NCBI GenBank assembly: GCA_009667805.1
Contig: CM019063.1
Span: 58,450,881-58,514,880 of the forward strand
Direction: 5' to 3'
DNA: 64,000 nt
Source of the DNA: Leptobrachium leishanense
Lineage: Eukaryota; Chordata; Amphibia; Anura; Megophryidae
Shown one piece after another: positions 46,694-57,705 of this stretch. Made by a program: the position numbers and the translations under genes. Each line of letters opens with the position of its first letter. The first letter of the stretch is position 1. Below the pieces are notes generated by a model. It saw only the letters and a list, made by a program, of their open reading frames with translations. It was not told where the DNA came from and did no database searches.

Positions 46694-47117
46694 GGCTAGG
46701 GTCAGACAAACGCATTTTTCGCGTCGTCCGTGAAAAAGTGCGTTCGAACGAACGGACGTATTTTTTCCCGGAATACGCGATAGCGATCATACGATGCGCA
46801 TTTCCGTCCGTGATTTTGTACGGATCATCAATAAAACCCTTTTTGCATCTGGACGTTATGTAGGCTGCACATTAGCAGCGTCTGACGTCTCCTAATCACG
46901 CACACATGCCGCTAGCGGACGCAGCGCACTCTGTGCGTCAGTACTAGCGGTTTGACGTTCTCAAAAAAATGCGTTTGTTTGCCGCTTGTGTTGCGCGGAC
47001 GCACTTTCGTGCGGCCGTACTTTGTATATTGCCCGTCATTGCCCGTCATTTGCTGCTACTATGGCCGTGATAAAGTGCGGCTGCACGCGTTCGCACTGCG
47101 TTCGTCTGACCCCAGCC
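46694..47117. mobile_element. CpG-rich foldback MITE, copy e
   Basis: TGA / TAA flanks; ends GGCTAGGGTCAGACAAACGC and GTTCGTCTGACCCCAGCC. Separated from copy f only by TAA. Confidence 0.85.
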
Positions 47118-47120
47118 TAA

Positions 47121-47548
47121 GGCTGGGGTCAGACCAGCGCACTTTTAACGTGCGTTCTGGCGCACATAATTACGGCCGCACTAGCAGCAGATGACGGGCA
47201 ATGACGGCCAATATACAATGTACGGCCGCACAAAAGTCCGGCCGTGCAACGCAAGTGGAATTTGAACGCATTTGTTTGAGAACGCTGAACCGCTAGTACT
47301 GACGTACAGAGTGCGCTGCGGCGGCATAGCGGCGTGTGTGTGTGATTAGGAGATGTCAGACGCTGCTAATGTCCAGCCTACATAACGTCCAGATGCAAAA
47401 AGAGTTTTATTGACGATCCGTAAAATATCACGCCCGAAAATGCGCGTCGTCTGACCGTTTTTGCGCATTCCGTGAAAAAATACGTCAATGCGTTCGGACG
47501 CACTTTTTCATGTTCGCGGGGGAAAAATGCTTTCGTCTGACCCTAGCC
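47121..47548. mobile_element. CpG-rich foldback MITE, copy f
   Basis: TAA on both sides (47118-47120, 47549-47551); ends GGCTGGGGTCAGACCAGCGC and TTTCGTCTGACCCTAGCC. Its left TAA is also the right flank of copy e. Confidence 0.85.
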
Positions 47549-47551
47549 TAA

Positions 47552-48727
47552 GAGTGCAAAGTCCCAGCCTGCATTTTTGTAGGAGTTGCATTTTACTGGA
47601 CTCTAGTGGTGTTGACCAGTGGTTCTCCATTCTGGTCAACAAATACCTGTAACAGGCCAGGTTTGCAGATATCTGAAGCACAGCACAGGTGATCTGATTT
47701 GCTGCTCAGTGATTGCAGGATTCAGTCTGCATTTCCTCAAGGTGATCCTTAGCCCCTTCACTACCAAGATCGAGATAACTCTGGACTTCAAAAGGCACCT
47801 TCGGGTACCGATATTGAGTTATCTCGATCTGCAGCTCTGAAGGACAAAAGCAAATGAAATTTGTTTCCTGCAAACACATTTTGTTTGTCGGGCTGCAGAA
47901 GGTGCCCCCAAATCTTTAGCCCCGTGGGCATAGTGCCCGAGGTGTTGAACTGTTTATAATCGGTGGAAGAATGCCCTGACATGTCAGGCTTCCAGCAGCC
48001 AATGCAGGGAACCACAAGCCGCAGCTCAAACTGCTGTATCTCCATTTGGCCAGTAGATGGTGACATATCCCTGCCAAACAGAAAAACACTGGGAATATGC
48101 CTAAATATTTCTTTCTGTAAAATTAATTCAAAGGGATTTAAAAAAAAAAAACACTGGTTCCTGACAATGTCTTTTTGGAAAACCTCTTTGTAGTGAAGAG
48201 GTTAAAATCTGTCCTGCTAGGGGGGGGCATGAGGACCAGGGTTCACCAACATTTCGGTGTTATCAAATTCCCCGACCTTGAGGTGAATTCAGCATTCAAC
48301 GCAGGGCCCCAAAGTGCAGGGAAAAGCCGCCGACTGCATCTGAAAAACCACCACATCGAAAAAAAAAAACCTGCAAACTTCGAATCCAATAAGCCCCGGA
48401 AAACCCGCCAAACGCGTTAGAAAAAAGCCAATGATCCACTGAACACAACACCGACCAGCTGCCAGAAAAACCCGACAAGTCGACGACCAGGGGAGAAAAA
48501 AAGAAAAAAAAACAAAAAAAACAATTGAAACTTTCATAAATTTTAAATGCTGTTTGCAAAAAAACTACTGGGTGAAAGTTTCTGGCATTAACATCTAAGG
48601 TCCTATGAATATAAATTTAAAAAGGTCTGTTACAAGAAAAAAAAAATATTGGGAAAGAAAATTGCCGCGAAAATCCCATAAAAAAAATAAATTGTAAAAA
48701 ATAAAGAAAAATACGTTTTGCTGCAAA
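47552..48727. other. MITE fragments, no gene
   Basis: At about 47610-47755 a fragment shares GACCAGTGGTTC, AACAGGCCAGGTTT, GCACAGCACAGGTGAT and CTCAAGGTGATCCTTA, in part inverted, with the repeat at 57304-57480. The rest, including A-rich tracts at 48140-48720, shows no supported ORF. Confidence 0.5.
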
Positions 48728-49931
48728 TTAACCCTTTCGCTGCTGAGGCTTTTCCCGCCTCTGTGCTGAGCTCATTTTTACCGATTTTGCTCATCATGTT
48801 TAAACGTGTTTTGAAGGCTTATTTTAGTATATGACCCAGACATATTACATATCGTTCTTTCCGTCAGACTGTGCAGATTCATAATATGTCATTATTATAT
48901 GTATACGTCATGACCTGTCTGTATATTATAACAAAAAATGCAATAAAATATGAATTTTCAATAATTTACAACGTGTAAAGTGTTTTTTTTTTTCACATTT
49001 TAACATGCGAGCAATTGCGGTTATATTTTGTATGGGGTGCACTTGTTAAAAAAAATTAGAGATGGGGTCGTTACAGTTTTTTTTTGGGGAAAATTACGCG
49101 ATTTTTAACAAACGCACCGCATCCAAAAATCGTTAGTGCAGCATGATTGTTCACATTATAATTGAAATGGGAACAACATTACTGCATTAACGAACCAAAA
49201 AAGAAAAAAAAACTTGTTTATTTTTTTTTATAATTTTTTTTAAATATTTTTTTATTTTTATTTAAAAAAATTTTAAAAAACTTTTTTCATACTCATGTTT
49301 GGTATTGTTGGAACGGCCATGCTCTGGCCGATCCAACAATATCAAACATTAACCCCTAACTGCCATGGATCGGGAGATAGGGGCTTCATTGGAACCCCCT
49401 ATTCCACCATTGGTGGCAGTTAGGGGTTAACTCCAGACTGGCGTCATCGTGCTATGCACGATGACGCCAGTCCTCAGGGGGCATTCCGGAAGCTTGGCCG
49501 ACATCCAAGATGTCGGCCAGCTCCAGGAAAGGATCACGAACCGGCGCTTTTCGGCGCCGATTCATGATCCAGCCCCCATGGGGTTAATTCCAGGTACCGT
49601 TAGGAAGGGCAGGCTGGATTAACCCCCGCAACGCCGGCGATCGGGAGGGAGAGAGGTCCCCCCCTCCCTTTCAGGCGCCTCCTCCGCACATGCGGGGGGG
49701 GGCGCCTGAATTAGGTGTCATCGCACCGCTGCGATGAGACCTAATTAGGCCGCGGCGGTTCCGGGTGCTGGGCTGACATCGAGGATGTCAGCTCGCACCG
49801 GGGTTCCAGCGATCGGCCGGAACCCGGCCGAACGCTGGCCCCAAAGAGAGGATGCGCTCAGCGCGTCCACCGCAAGGAACGTTACCTGCGGGTGGACGCG
49901 CTGAGCGCGTCCTCTGCAGAGAAGGGGTTAA
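48728..49931 (+). mobile_element. piggyBac-like family 1, second 1.2-kb copy
   Basis: TTAA at 48728-48731 and 49928-49931; ends CCCTTTCGCTGCTGAGGCT and CTCTGCAGAGAAGGGG. Closely collinear with 6244-7469, including ATATGTATACGTCATGACCT and the GC-rich interior. Confidence 0.82.
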
Positions 49932-50187
49932 AAGAAAAAATGTTTTATAGATATTGAATAAAAACGGGAATATTTTTAACAATGAAGCCTAGGGGATTTA
50001 CCGGATTAATGAAACCTCTGAACAGCAGGGCATTTCGGTGCTGTTCGGTGTTCTCTGAATAGATTACTTCTCTATGGGACTGTTCAGGCTTTGAAGAGTC
50101 GAATGGCCATGAAATTGCACCATATGGGGAAATTCACCTTTCGGTGCAATTTCAAGGCCAGTTCGACTCTCTCTGAATAACCCCTGA
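49932..50187. repeat. Harbinger-like long-form fragment
   Basis: Ends CGACTCTCTCTGAATAACCCC; interior GGCATTTCGGTGCTGTTCGG and TGGCCATGAAATTGCACC matches 22.98-23.2 kb. Confidence 0.5.
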
Positions 50188-50299
50188 AAAGGTCTATTGA
50201 CAAACCACTGAAATTTTGGTGCTTTGCGGTTCAACCCATTTCAGTGGTTCCATTTTGCCGTGAATTCACTATTTTGGGAAGGTCATCATATTTTGCTGA

Positions 50300-50630
50300 G
50301 GCTAGGGTCAGACGAACGTGATTTCTACAGACTGTGCGTCTGTGCAGTACGGACGGACGTTAGTACGGAAGACGCAGTAGTGGCCACACAGTCCGTTTTT
50401 TCACTGATGTTATTTTTGACGGATGTAGCAGGGAAAATAAAATAAAACGCAAAACCATTTTGTCCGTGAAAATGCTGGACGTCAAAAATACAGTCCGTCT
50501 GACCACGTTCCATCACTCACACACACAGCTATGCGGATGCAGCGCACTTTGTGCGGCCGTTCTCGGGGTTGTAGGTTCTTGCCCAACCTGCGTCCGTTTG
50601 CTGCGGCCGTTGTGCGTCCGCAGTTCAGTG
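50300..50630. mobile_element. CpG-rich foldback MITE, copy g, right end lost
   Basis: TGA flank and GGCTAGGGTCAGACGAACG start; homology fades near 50630 without the inverted terminus. Confidence 0.65.
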
Positions 50631-51050
50631 CCAATTCAGTAAAATTGGAGTGGCCGAAGCAGTTACCAGACGTTGGCGAAAAGCATCAAATTGCACTGAT
50701 AACCACCGAATTGGTATCGGCGAACTCCACCAAACTCACCTAATAGGAGCTTAAATTCAATAAAAATGTAGAAAAAGTGTCTAAATAATAAAATTGGTCC
50801 TTTAAAAGAAATAATAAAAAGTTCTGTTACAAAATAAAAAAGTCTTTACAAAAAAAGTTATATGGAAAATACAAAGAATACAAATACAGATTGTCTGTGT
50901 TATCCTGGACGCATACAATTGATTCATGCTGATGGGCACTGCTTGAAAAATGCAACCCCGTAGCATGTAGAATACATACGCGCAGGTACAAAACCAAGAA
51001 GAAACCCCATGTGACCTGCTTTGATTTCCTTCCTGCAGCAAATGAGTTAT
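50631..51050. other. Old repeat fragments
   Basis: TGATGGGCACTGC...AGCATGTAGAATACATACGC at 50931-50985 recurs at 57601-57660. No ORF supported. Confidence 0.45.
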
Positions 51051-54000
51051 TATTATTATTATTATTTATTTATAAAGCGCCAGCATATTCCGCAGCGCTG
51101 TACAATAAGCACAGTATAGACAGGGTTACAATACATTGAACAACATTTGACAAACAGTACAGGAGGAGATGAGGGCCCTATTCCCGTAGGAACTCACAAT
51201 CTGGGAGGGTTGGGGTTGGAAACAGGAGGAGAGGACTGTAAGGTGAGAGTGATTGATGGTTGCGTCAGTGAGTTGGGTGGTAGGCTTCCCTAAATAGGAA
51301 TGTTTTTAAGGGAGCGTTTGAAGGAAGAGAAGTTAGGGGAAAGTCTGACAGTACGAGGGAGAGCGTTCCAGAGAGTGGGGGCTGCGCGTGAGAAATCCTG
51401 CAGTCTATCATGGGAGGAGGTGATGCGGGGAGAAGCTAGGCGCAGGTCACTGTTTGACCTTAGGGAGCGGGCTGGGGTGTATTTGGTGATTAGTGAGGAC
51501 AGGTAGTGGGGAGCTGAGTTAGTGAGGGTTTTGTAGGTAAGGATAAGGATTTTGAACTTAATTCTGCAGTGGATGGGGAGCCAGTGAAGGGACTCGCAGA
51601 GGGGAGCGGCAGAGACAGAGCGGCGGGTGAGGTGAATTAGCCTGGCGGAGGCGTTCAGGATGGATTGTAGGGGGGAGAGGTGGGACAGAGGGAGGCCAGA
51701 TAAGAGATTATTGCAATAGTCGAGTCGGGAGATTACCAGGGCGTGTATGAGTTGTTTTGTGTGTGGCGACAGCGGTAAGAAATGGCCGAATTCTGTAAAT
51801 ATTACGCAGTTGGTATCGGCAGGAGGAGGAAAGAGACTTGATGTGGGGATGAAGGAAAGAGCAGAGTCAAGTGTAACTCCAAGACAGCGAACTTGGTTTG
51901 ATGGGGAGATGGTGATACCTCCACCGTGATCGAGAAGTCAGGAGGTGGGGCGGCATTAGAGGGAGGAATAAGTAGGAGCTCAGTCTTTGACATGTTGATC
52001 TTTAGGTGGTGGGAGGCCATCCAGGAGGAGATGCCAGATAAACAGTCACTGACTTTGGAAAGGACAGGGGGAGAGAGATCAGGGGTAGAGAGGTAGATCT
52101 GAGTGTCATCAGCGTAGAGGTGGTAATTAAAGCCAAAGCTGTTGATGATTTTGCCCAGGGAGGAGGTGTAGATGGAAAAGAGCAGAGGACCAAGGACAGA
52201 GCCTTGAGGTACACCAACAGATAGAGGCAATGAGGAGGAGGAGTTACCAGCAAAGGACACACAGAAGGACCTGTTGGATAAATAGGAGTCAATCCAAGCA
52301 AGTGCAGTGTCACCGAGACCCAGAGAGTTGAGGGTCTGTAGAAGGAGGGGGTGGTCAACAGTGTCAAAAGCAGCCGAGAGGTCAAGCAGGATGAGAATAG
52401 AATAGTGGCCGTGTTTTTTAGCAGTTAGGAGGTCGTTGGTGACTTTGGTGAGGGCAGTTTCAGTTGAGTGTAGGGGACGGAAGCCAGATTGCAGGGGGTC
52501 AAGTAGGGAATTGGAGGACAGGAAGAGGAGAGGCGGTTGAAGACTAGTTTTTCTAAGAGCTTAGAGTAAGGGGAAGCAGGGATACAGGACGGTAGTTGGA
52601 TGGAGAGTTGGGATCTAGGGATGGTTTCTTTAGTAAAGGGGTAACTAGCGCGTGTTTGAAGGCGGATGGAAAGGAGCCAGTGGAGAGAGATAGGTTGAAG
52701 ATGTGTGTGAGAGCAGGGGTGAGGGAGGAGGAGAGGGGAGGAATTAGATGTGAGGGAATGGGGTCGAGCGGGCACGTGGTGAGATGTGAGGAGGACAATA
52801 AGGAATTGACTTCCTCCTCAGTGTTGGGAGGAAGCGGCAGAGGGTGGCAGATGGGACCTGTGGGAGTGGAGGTGGCAGATAACTATCTTGTGTTGGGATG
52901 TTGCTTCTGATAGTTAAAGTTTTACTGAGGAAGTAGTCTGCCAGGTCTTGAGCGCTGAAGGCAGCTGAGGGGGAGGTGCAGGTGGGTAGAGGAGGGTGTT
53001 GAAGGTGGACCAGAGCCGTTTAGGGTTGGAGGACAGCGTAGATATAAGAGATGAGAAGAAGGATTGTTTGGCCAAGTGGAGGGCAGAGGTGTATGACCGG
53101 AGAATAAACTTGAAGTGAACAAAATCAGCTTCAGAGCGGGATTTCCTCCAGGCACGCTCTGCGGTGCGGGAGCATCTTTGCAGGTAGCGAGTCTGGAGGG
53201 TGTGCCAGGGCTGAAGCTGGCGGCGTGGGGCCTTACAGAGTCGAAGAGGAGCAAGAGTGTCTAGAGCAGAGATAAGCGTAGTGTTGTAGTGATTAGTGGC
53301 AGCATCAGGGCAGGTGAAGGATGAGGTATGAGGGAGGTGGTGAAGTAGGTTGGAGAATTGATGGGGGTCCACAGCCTGTAGATTTCTGCGAGTGTGTGTG
53401 CGGGGTGGGGGAGCAGGGTGTTTAGGAAGTCCAGATAGGTTGAAAGAGAGAAGGTGGTGGTCAGAGATGGGGAAAGGGCGACAGTTGAACTCAGAAATGG
53501 AGCAGAGGTTGGAAAAGACAAGGTCAATAGCGTGACCATCGCGGTGAGGAGGGAGGATTGTGTGAGTCCAAGGGAGGACGTGAGTGAAAGAAGTTTGGAG
53601 GCAGCAGGGGCGGAAGGATCGTCAATGGGAATGTTGAAGTCCCCGAGAACTAGGCATGGAAGATTAGAAGACAGAAAGTGAGAGAGCCAGGTAGCAAAGT
53701 GGTCAAAGAACTGGGAGGTTGGTCCGTGGGCGGTAGATGACTGCCACCCTGAGGGCCAGAGGAGAGAACAGGCGGATGCAGTGTGTCTCGAAGGAGGAGA
53801 AGGAGAGGGATGGGGGTGGAGGGAGATGCTGGTAGGTGCAGGTGGGAGAGAGCAGGATTCCGACCCCGCCACCATTTCTCTCACCCGGTCTGGGGTATGA
53901 CTCAAGTGTAGACCGCCATGTGAGAGAGCAGCAACGGAGGCCGTGTCAGAGGGAGTTATCCAGGTTTCAGTTAAAGCTAGGAGGTTGAAGGAGTTTGAAA

Positions 54001-54560
54001 GGAAGAGGTCATGGATTGCTGTGAGTTTGTTGCACACAGAGCGAGCGTTCCAGAGGGCGCAGGAGAAAGAGGACAGGCGCTGAGGGATTATGGGGATGAG
54101 GTTGCTGGGCTTGCAGGGAGGTGATTTATGTGCGATGGAGATAGGATGAGAGGGAAGTATTGGATGTGTTGTGGGCCAGGGTTAGGGATATGTCACCTGA
54201 AGAGTAACAGCAGGAGGGTGAGAAAGAGAAGGTGGGAATGGGATTTGTGGGAGTGGAGTGATTGGCAGCGCGAGAGTTAGAGGGAGACCATGTTCTGAGG
54301 AAAAAGGAGCTCATGCGAGGCCATCATGTGGGACGAGAGGAGGGAGGGAGAGATGCAGATAGTGTAGGGGTCGGTGGTAGAGGGGCAGGAGTTCCATTTA
54401 AGGAGAAAAGTAGAAGTAAAGAGTAGAAGCGTGAGAGAAAAGCATGATATAGACGTGCGTTTACCCAGAGTAAAAGTGGGCCTTGCAGTTCCTTCCTCCA
54501 TTCCCGCAACTCCAGGAAACAACTCTGGATGTCCACTTAAAAATGCCACTTGCAAATGAC
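51051..54560 (-). mobile_element. L2-like LINE, 3.5 kb
   Basis: On the minus strand it ends in GGCGCTTTATAAATAAATAA followed by an (ATT)n microsatellite at 51051-51075, the tail style of L2-like LINEs. The 5' end lies near 54560, where sequence encoding Thr/Pro/Ser-rich residues begins. It serves as the template for recognising the broken copy at 41-45 kb. Confidence 0.88.
51560..54037 (-). pseudogene. L2-like LINE ORF2 (endonuclease plus reverse transcriptase), frameshifted
   Basis: ORF2 nicks DNA and reverse-transcribes LINE RNA at the nick. APE-type endonuclease: LLALTETWI near the N-terminus and LVLGDFNIPIDD about 100 residues later. A linker with LQRCSRTAERAWRKSRSEAD follows. Reverse transcriptase: PLDPIPSHLIP, NYRPVSLLPL, then [20 protein letters not shown] and an intact [10 protein letters not shown] catalytic box near 52110. 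C-terminal region HWLPIH near 51580. The frame is broken several times (about 53260, 52900, 52550, 52270 and 51900), so it is inactive. Confidence 0.9.
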
Positions 54561-54708
54561 ACTTAGAGCCTGGCTCAAAGAGCCTGGTATAGTAGTTATA
54601 TAGGGCGGGCTGATTGCATTCAGGCAGTTAAAACGTCAACACCTGAAAGTGAGTTATACATGTTGCAGGGCAGCACTTTTCCTTGTGCTCCCCTCTGCAT
54701 GAAATTTA

Positions 54709-54890
54709 CAGGTCTATTGAAAGAAAGGTGAAACTCAGTAGAATGACTGGAGAAATGGAAATTCTAGGTCAAAATAGCCAAACCAGAAAAATTCTCTCAT
54801 TTATCTCACTTTCCAAATCGGCTATTTGGTCTAGATTGTTCTCTTCTCCTGCCAGTTCTCCTTATTTTCACCTTTCTCTGAATAACCCTG
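54709..54890. mobile_element. Short foldback MITE, CAGGGTTATTC family (degenerate)
   Basis: The right end TTTCTCTGAATAACCCTG is clear; the left end has decayed to CAGGTCTATTGAAAGAAAGG. Body matches the 40.64-kb copy (GAATGACTGGAGAA, ATTTATCTCACTTTCCAAAT). Confidence 0.75.
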
Positions 54891-54907
54891 TACAATGTAG
54901 TTATATT

Positions 54908-56146
54908 CACGGCCGGCGCTGTCGCTAGGCCAACTAGGTGGGCGCCTATAGCGCAGTGGCCGCCTAGGGCGCAGCCGGCCCGACCAATTATAAAAAAAAA
55001 ATTGGCCGCGGGGCAGCCTGGGGCGGCCGCGTGCTGCAGCCAGCCCCAATACGTGCCGCCGGCGTCAAGTACACGGAGGCGTGGACTTGGTGCTTCCAGC
55101 TTCCTGCACCAAGTCCACGCCTCCATCTCCTTGACGCCGGCGGTGACGCCAGCACGCATTGGGACTGGCTACGAGGAAGACGTTGGAGGCTACAGCGCTG
55201 GAGGCAAATATCCATGTGTGAGCTGCTGGGCAAGTATCCATGTGTGAGCCTGGGGGCAGATACCCATGTGTGAGCCTGGGGGCAGATATCAATGTGTGAG
55301 CCTGGGGGCAAATATCAATGTGTGAGCCTGGGGGGCAAATATCAATGTGTGAGCCTGGAGGGCAAATATCAATGTGTGAGCCTGGGGGCAGATATCAATG
55401 TGTGAGCCTGGGGCACATATCCATGTGTGAGCCTGGGGGCACATATCCATGTGTGAGCCTGGGACACATATCCATGTGTGAGCCTGGGGCAGAATATCCA
55501 TCGTGTGTGCCTGGGGGGCAAATATCAATGTGTGAGCCTGGGGCAGATATCAATGTGTGAGCCTTGGGGCAGATATCCGATGTGTGTGCCTGGGGCAAAT
55601 ATCATGTGTGAGCCTGGGGGCAGATATCCATGTGTGAGCCTGGGGCAAATATCACATGTGAGCCTGGGGCACATATCCATGTGTGAGCTGGGGGCACATA
55701 TCCATGTGTGAGCTGAGGCAGATATCCATGTGTTAGCTGGGGGCAATATATCCATGCCATGTGTTAGCTGGGTGTAATATCTCATGTTGAGCTGGGGCAA
55801 TATCTCCATGCCATGTTTAGCTGGGGCATATCTCCATGTGTGAGCTGGAGGCAATATCTCCATGTGTGAGCTGGAGGCAAATGTACCCATGTGAGCTGGA
55901 GGCAAATGTACCCATGTGAGCTGGGGCAAATGTACCCATGTGATCTGGAGGCAAATGTACCCATGTGAGCTGGGGGCAAATGTACCCATGTGAGCGGGGG
56001 CAAATGTACCAAAATGAGCGGACGGGGGGCAATATATCCATCGGAGTGGGGCAAATATACCCATGTGAGCTTTCTTTTTTTGGGGGGGGGGGGGGTGCAA
56101 GTAGCTGGTCTTGCCTAGGGCGCAAAATAGTCTAGCACCGGCCCTG
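54908..56146. mobile_element. hAT-type element carrying a minisatellite, upstream of SLC45A2
   Basis: Ends CACGGCCGGCGCTG and TAGCACCGGCCCTG with subterminal GCCTAGGGCGCA repeated inverted (CCTAGGGCGC near 54965 and 56115). Flanked by an imperfect 8-bp duplication GTTA(T/C)ATT (54900-54907, 56147-56154). Interior: a palindrome with CACCAAGTCCACGCCTCC (around 55070-55125) and then a minisatellite. No transposase. Confidence 0.85.
55205..56080 (-). repeat. Minisatellite of the same core, inverted (array 3)
   Basis: About 33 units of 21-27 bp. On the minus strand the unit is CAGGCTCACACATGGATAT plus (C/T)TGCCCC; towards the right end CAGCTCACATGGGTACATTT. The shared core with arrays 1 and 2 is CAGCTCACACATGGATAT...GCCCC. 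Confidence 0.93.
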
Positions 56147-56154
56147 GTTACATT

Positions 56155-56321
56155 GTAGCACAAAGCGGCAGAATGAGTTATACAATGTAGTAAGTTTGTG
56201 AAGGTGCGTTTGCGGGGCCGCTGCATACACTCCGTAATCAATAGCTGGCAAATAGCAATATGTGTCCAAGAAAACATGGTCGACATGGCAACCCTGGTGA
56301 ATACTTTTTCCTAAATTTGTG
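56155..56321. other. SLC45A2 5' flank
   Basis: Non-coding DNA between the hAT element and the duplicated 128-bp block. Confidence 0.4.
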
Positions 56322-56449
56322 TCTGGAAAATGAGAATGTTGCCCTTTTCATATGGCAGGGCTCCACTGCGGCATGCATGATTTATAAATACAGTTGTTGT
56401 ACAGTGAGGTATATAGCTGTATGCTAGTTCCAAACGCACGGACAGATTC
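56322..56449 (+). repeat. 128-bp block duplicated on the other side of the exon, copy 1
   Basis: TCTGGAAAATGAGAATG...CGCACGGACAGATTC, about 94% identical, without gaps, to 59061-59188 in the same orientation. Contains a TATA-like TTTATAAATAC (56380-56391). Confidence 0.9.
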
Positions 56450-56613
56450 TGGGAATAACATTTGTTTTGATAAAGTTAATACACCATGAAATTTTTTTTT
56501 TTTACATAGCTGTGATTTTCATTCATTTACTAAATATATGTAACTTTATGAATGGATATTTTGTTTTACGTAGCGAGCTGCCGCCTGCAAGGGAAATGGT
56601 CTAAAAGTAGGAT

Positions 56614-56621
56614 TCACATGA
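56614..56621 (-). promoter_or_regulatory. MITF-type M-box (TCACATGA palindrome)
   Basis: TCACATGA, read on the minus strand as AGTCATGTGA (56623-56614), matches the M-box AGTCATGTG bound by MITF/TFE factors in pigment-cell genes. It lies 240 bp upstream of the preferred SLC45A2 start codon. Mammalian SLC45A2 is known to be an MITF-dependent melanocyte gene. The site is seen; its use is inference. Confidence 0.5.
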
Positions 56622-56622
56622 C

Positions 56623-56651
56623 TCTTTTTTTTTTTTTTTTGTTCTTTCCAG
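56623..56651 (+). other. Possible splice acceptor or pyrimidine tract upstream of the exon
   Basis: A run of 17 T residues followed by GTTCTTTCCAG looks like a strong 3' splice site ending at 56651. If used, the coding exon would begin at 56652 and a non-coding leader exon would lie upstream. Confidence 0.35.
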
Positions 56652-56853
56652 AAACTTGTGATCTTTCAGCTATGAAGGAATTGGAGTCACGCCTCTCTCC
56701 CAGGCATGTGTGGAAGCCATGCTTTAATCTACAAATGCAGAGAGGTCCAGGTCGCAGCGGATGCGAGGAAGCCCACGCGTGTCCTCAGCCCAAATGACTT
56801 TGTCTACAGAACTAGACTATCCCACGTATCCAGCTTCAGTTGACAGCACAAGC

Positions 56854-57232
56854 ATGGATCATTCCTCCAAAGACATGGACTATAGCCTTGAGCAGATGAA
56901 TGGGGGTATCTTCAGTCCAGTAGATCCCCCAAGAAGGTCAACCGGCAGGCTAATCATGCACAGCTCGGTCATGTTTGGAAGGGAGTTTTGTTACGCGGTG
57001 GAAGCCGCCTTTGTGACGCCTGTATTACTTAGCGTGGGCTTGCCCAAGAGTTTGTACAGCCTGGTTTGGTTCATAAGTCCCATCTTGGGTTTCGTTCTCC
57101 AGCCAGTGGTTGGATCAGCCAGTGACTACTGCCGGTCACCCTGGGGGAGACGCAGGCCATATATCCTGTCTCTTGGGATCATGATGGTGCTAGGCATGAC
57201 CTTCTTCCTCAATGGAGACACCGCTGTGACCG
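56854..57232 (+). CDS. SLC45A2: SLC45A2 (MATP) first coding exon
   Basis: SLC45A2 is a 12-helix MFS transporter of the sucrose/H+ symporter family in melanosomes, needed for melanin synthesis; loss causes oculocutaneous albinism type 4. The exon encodes a short N-terminus, then RLIMHS (residues 32-37) and [20 protein letters not shown] (40-59, helix 1). [18 protein letters not shown] (70-87) is helix 2, followed by the loop signature [14 protein letters not shown] (90-103) and helix 3 (104-119). I preferred ATG 56854 because it has A at -3 and G at +4 and gives an N-terminus about as long as in mammals. In-frame ATGs at 56794 and 56761 would add 20 or 31 residues; an in-frame TAA at 56725 bounds the frame. 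The exon ends after 126 codons plus one base at a GT donor, so further exons lie beyond the window. It is intact. Confidence 0.93.
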
Positions 57233-57238
57233 GTAAGG
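57233..57238 (+). other. SLC45A2 splice donor
   Basis: GTGACCG|GTAAGG: a near-consensus donor placed exactly where SLC45 homology ends. Everything to the right is probably intron 1. Confidence 0.85.
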
Positions 57239-57303
57239 CTACTCGTTTACGTGAGCTGTTTTTGTTGTTTACATTAAATGTATATGATGCCTTGATCCAC
57301 TAG

Positions 57304-57480
57304 ACCAGTGGTTCCCAACTGCGGTCCTCGGGTCCCCCTAACAGGCCAGGTTTTAAGGATCACCTTGGGAAAATGCTGACTGAATCCTGCAACCACTGAG
57401 CAGCAAATCATATCACCTGTGCTGTGCTTGAGATATCTGGGAAACCTGTCCTAGTATGGGGTACTTGAGGACCGCGTATT
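57304..57480. repeat. hAT-like MITE (CAGTGGTTCCCAA type)
   Basis: Starts CCAGTGGTTCCCAACTGCGG and ends GGGGTACTTGAGGACCGCG, with inverted GCGGTCCTC. Such repeats are common in vertebrates. A decayed relative lies at 47.6 kb. Confidence 0.6.
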
Positions 57481-57705
57481 TTTTATTATTATAATAATCT
57501 AAAAGCTGCCCTGGACAATGCATTTTAGATTCTGTAGGAAAATGTAACATCTGTAGGTTTGCCAGATCAGTCATGGCTTCATGGACACATTTATTCATTC
57601 TGATGGGCAATGCATAAAACATTGAAATCTGCAACCCCTCAGCATGTAGAATCCATACGCCGCATGCAGGAAATGAAAAAGGAATCCCAGGTGACTAGCA
57701 TTTAG

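Noticed and set aside
56552..56797. 81-codon ORF as an SLC45A2 upstream coding exon
   Set aside because: Different frame, crosses the T17 tract, and shows no SLC45 similarity.
57233..57303. Continuation of the SLC45A2 reading frame to 57303
   Set aside because: Similarity stops exactly at the GT donor; the following residues are intron read-through.
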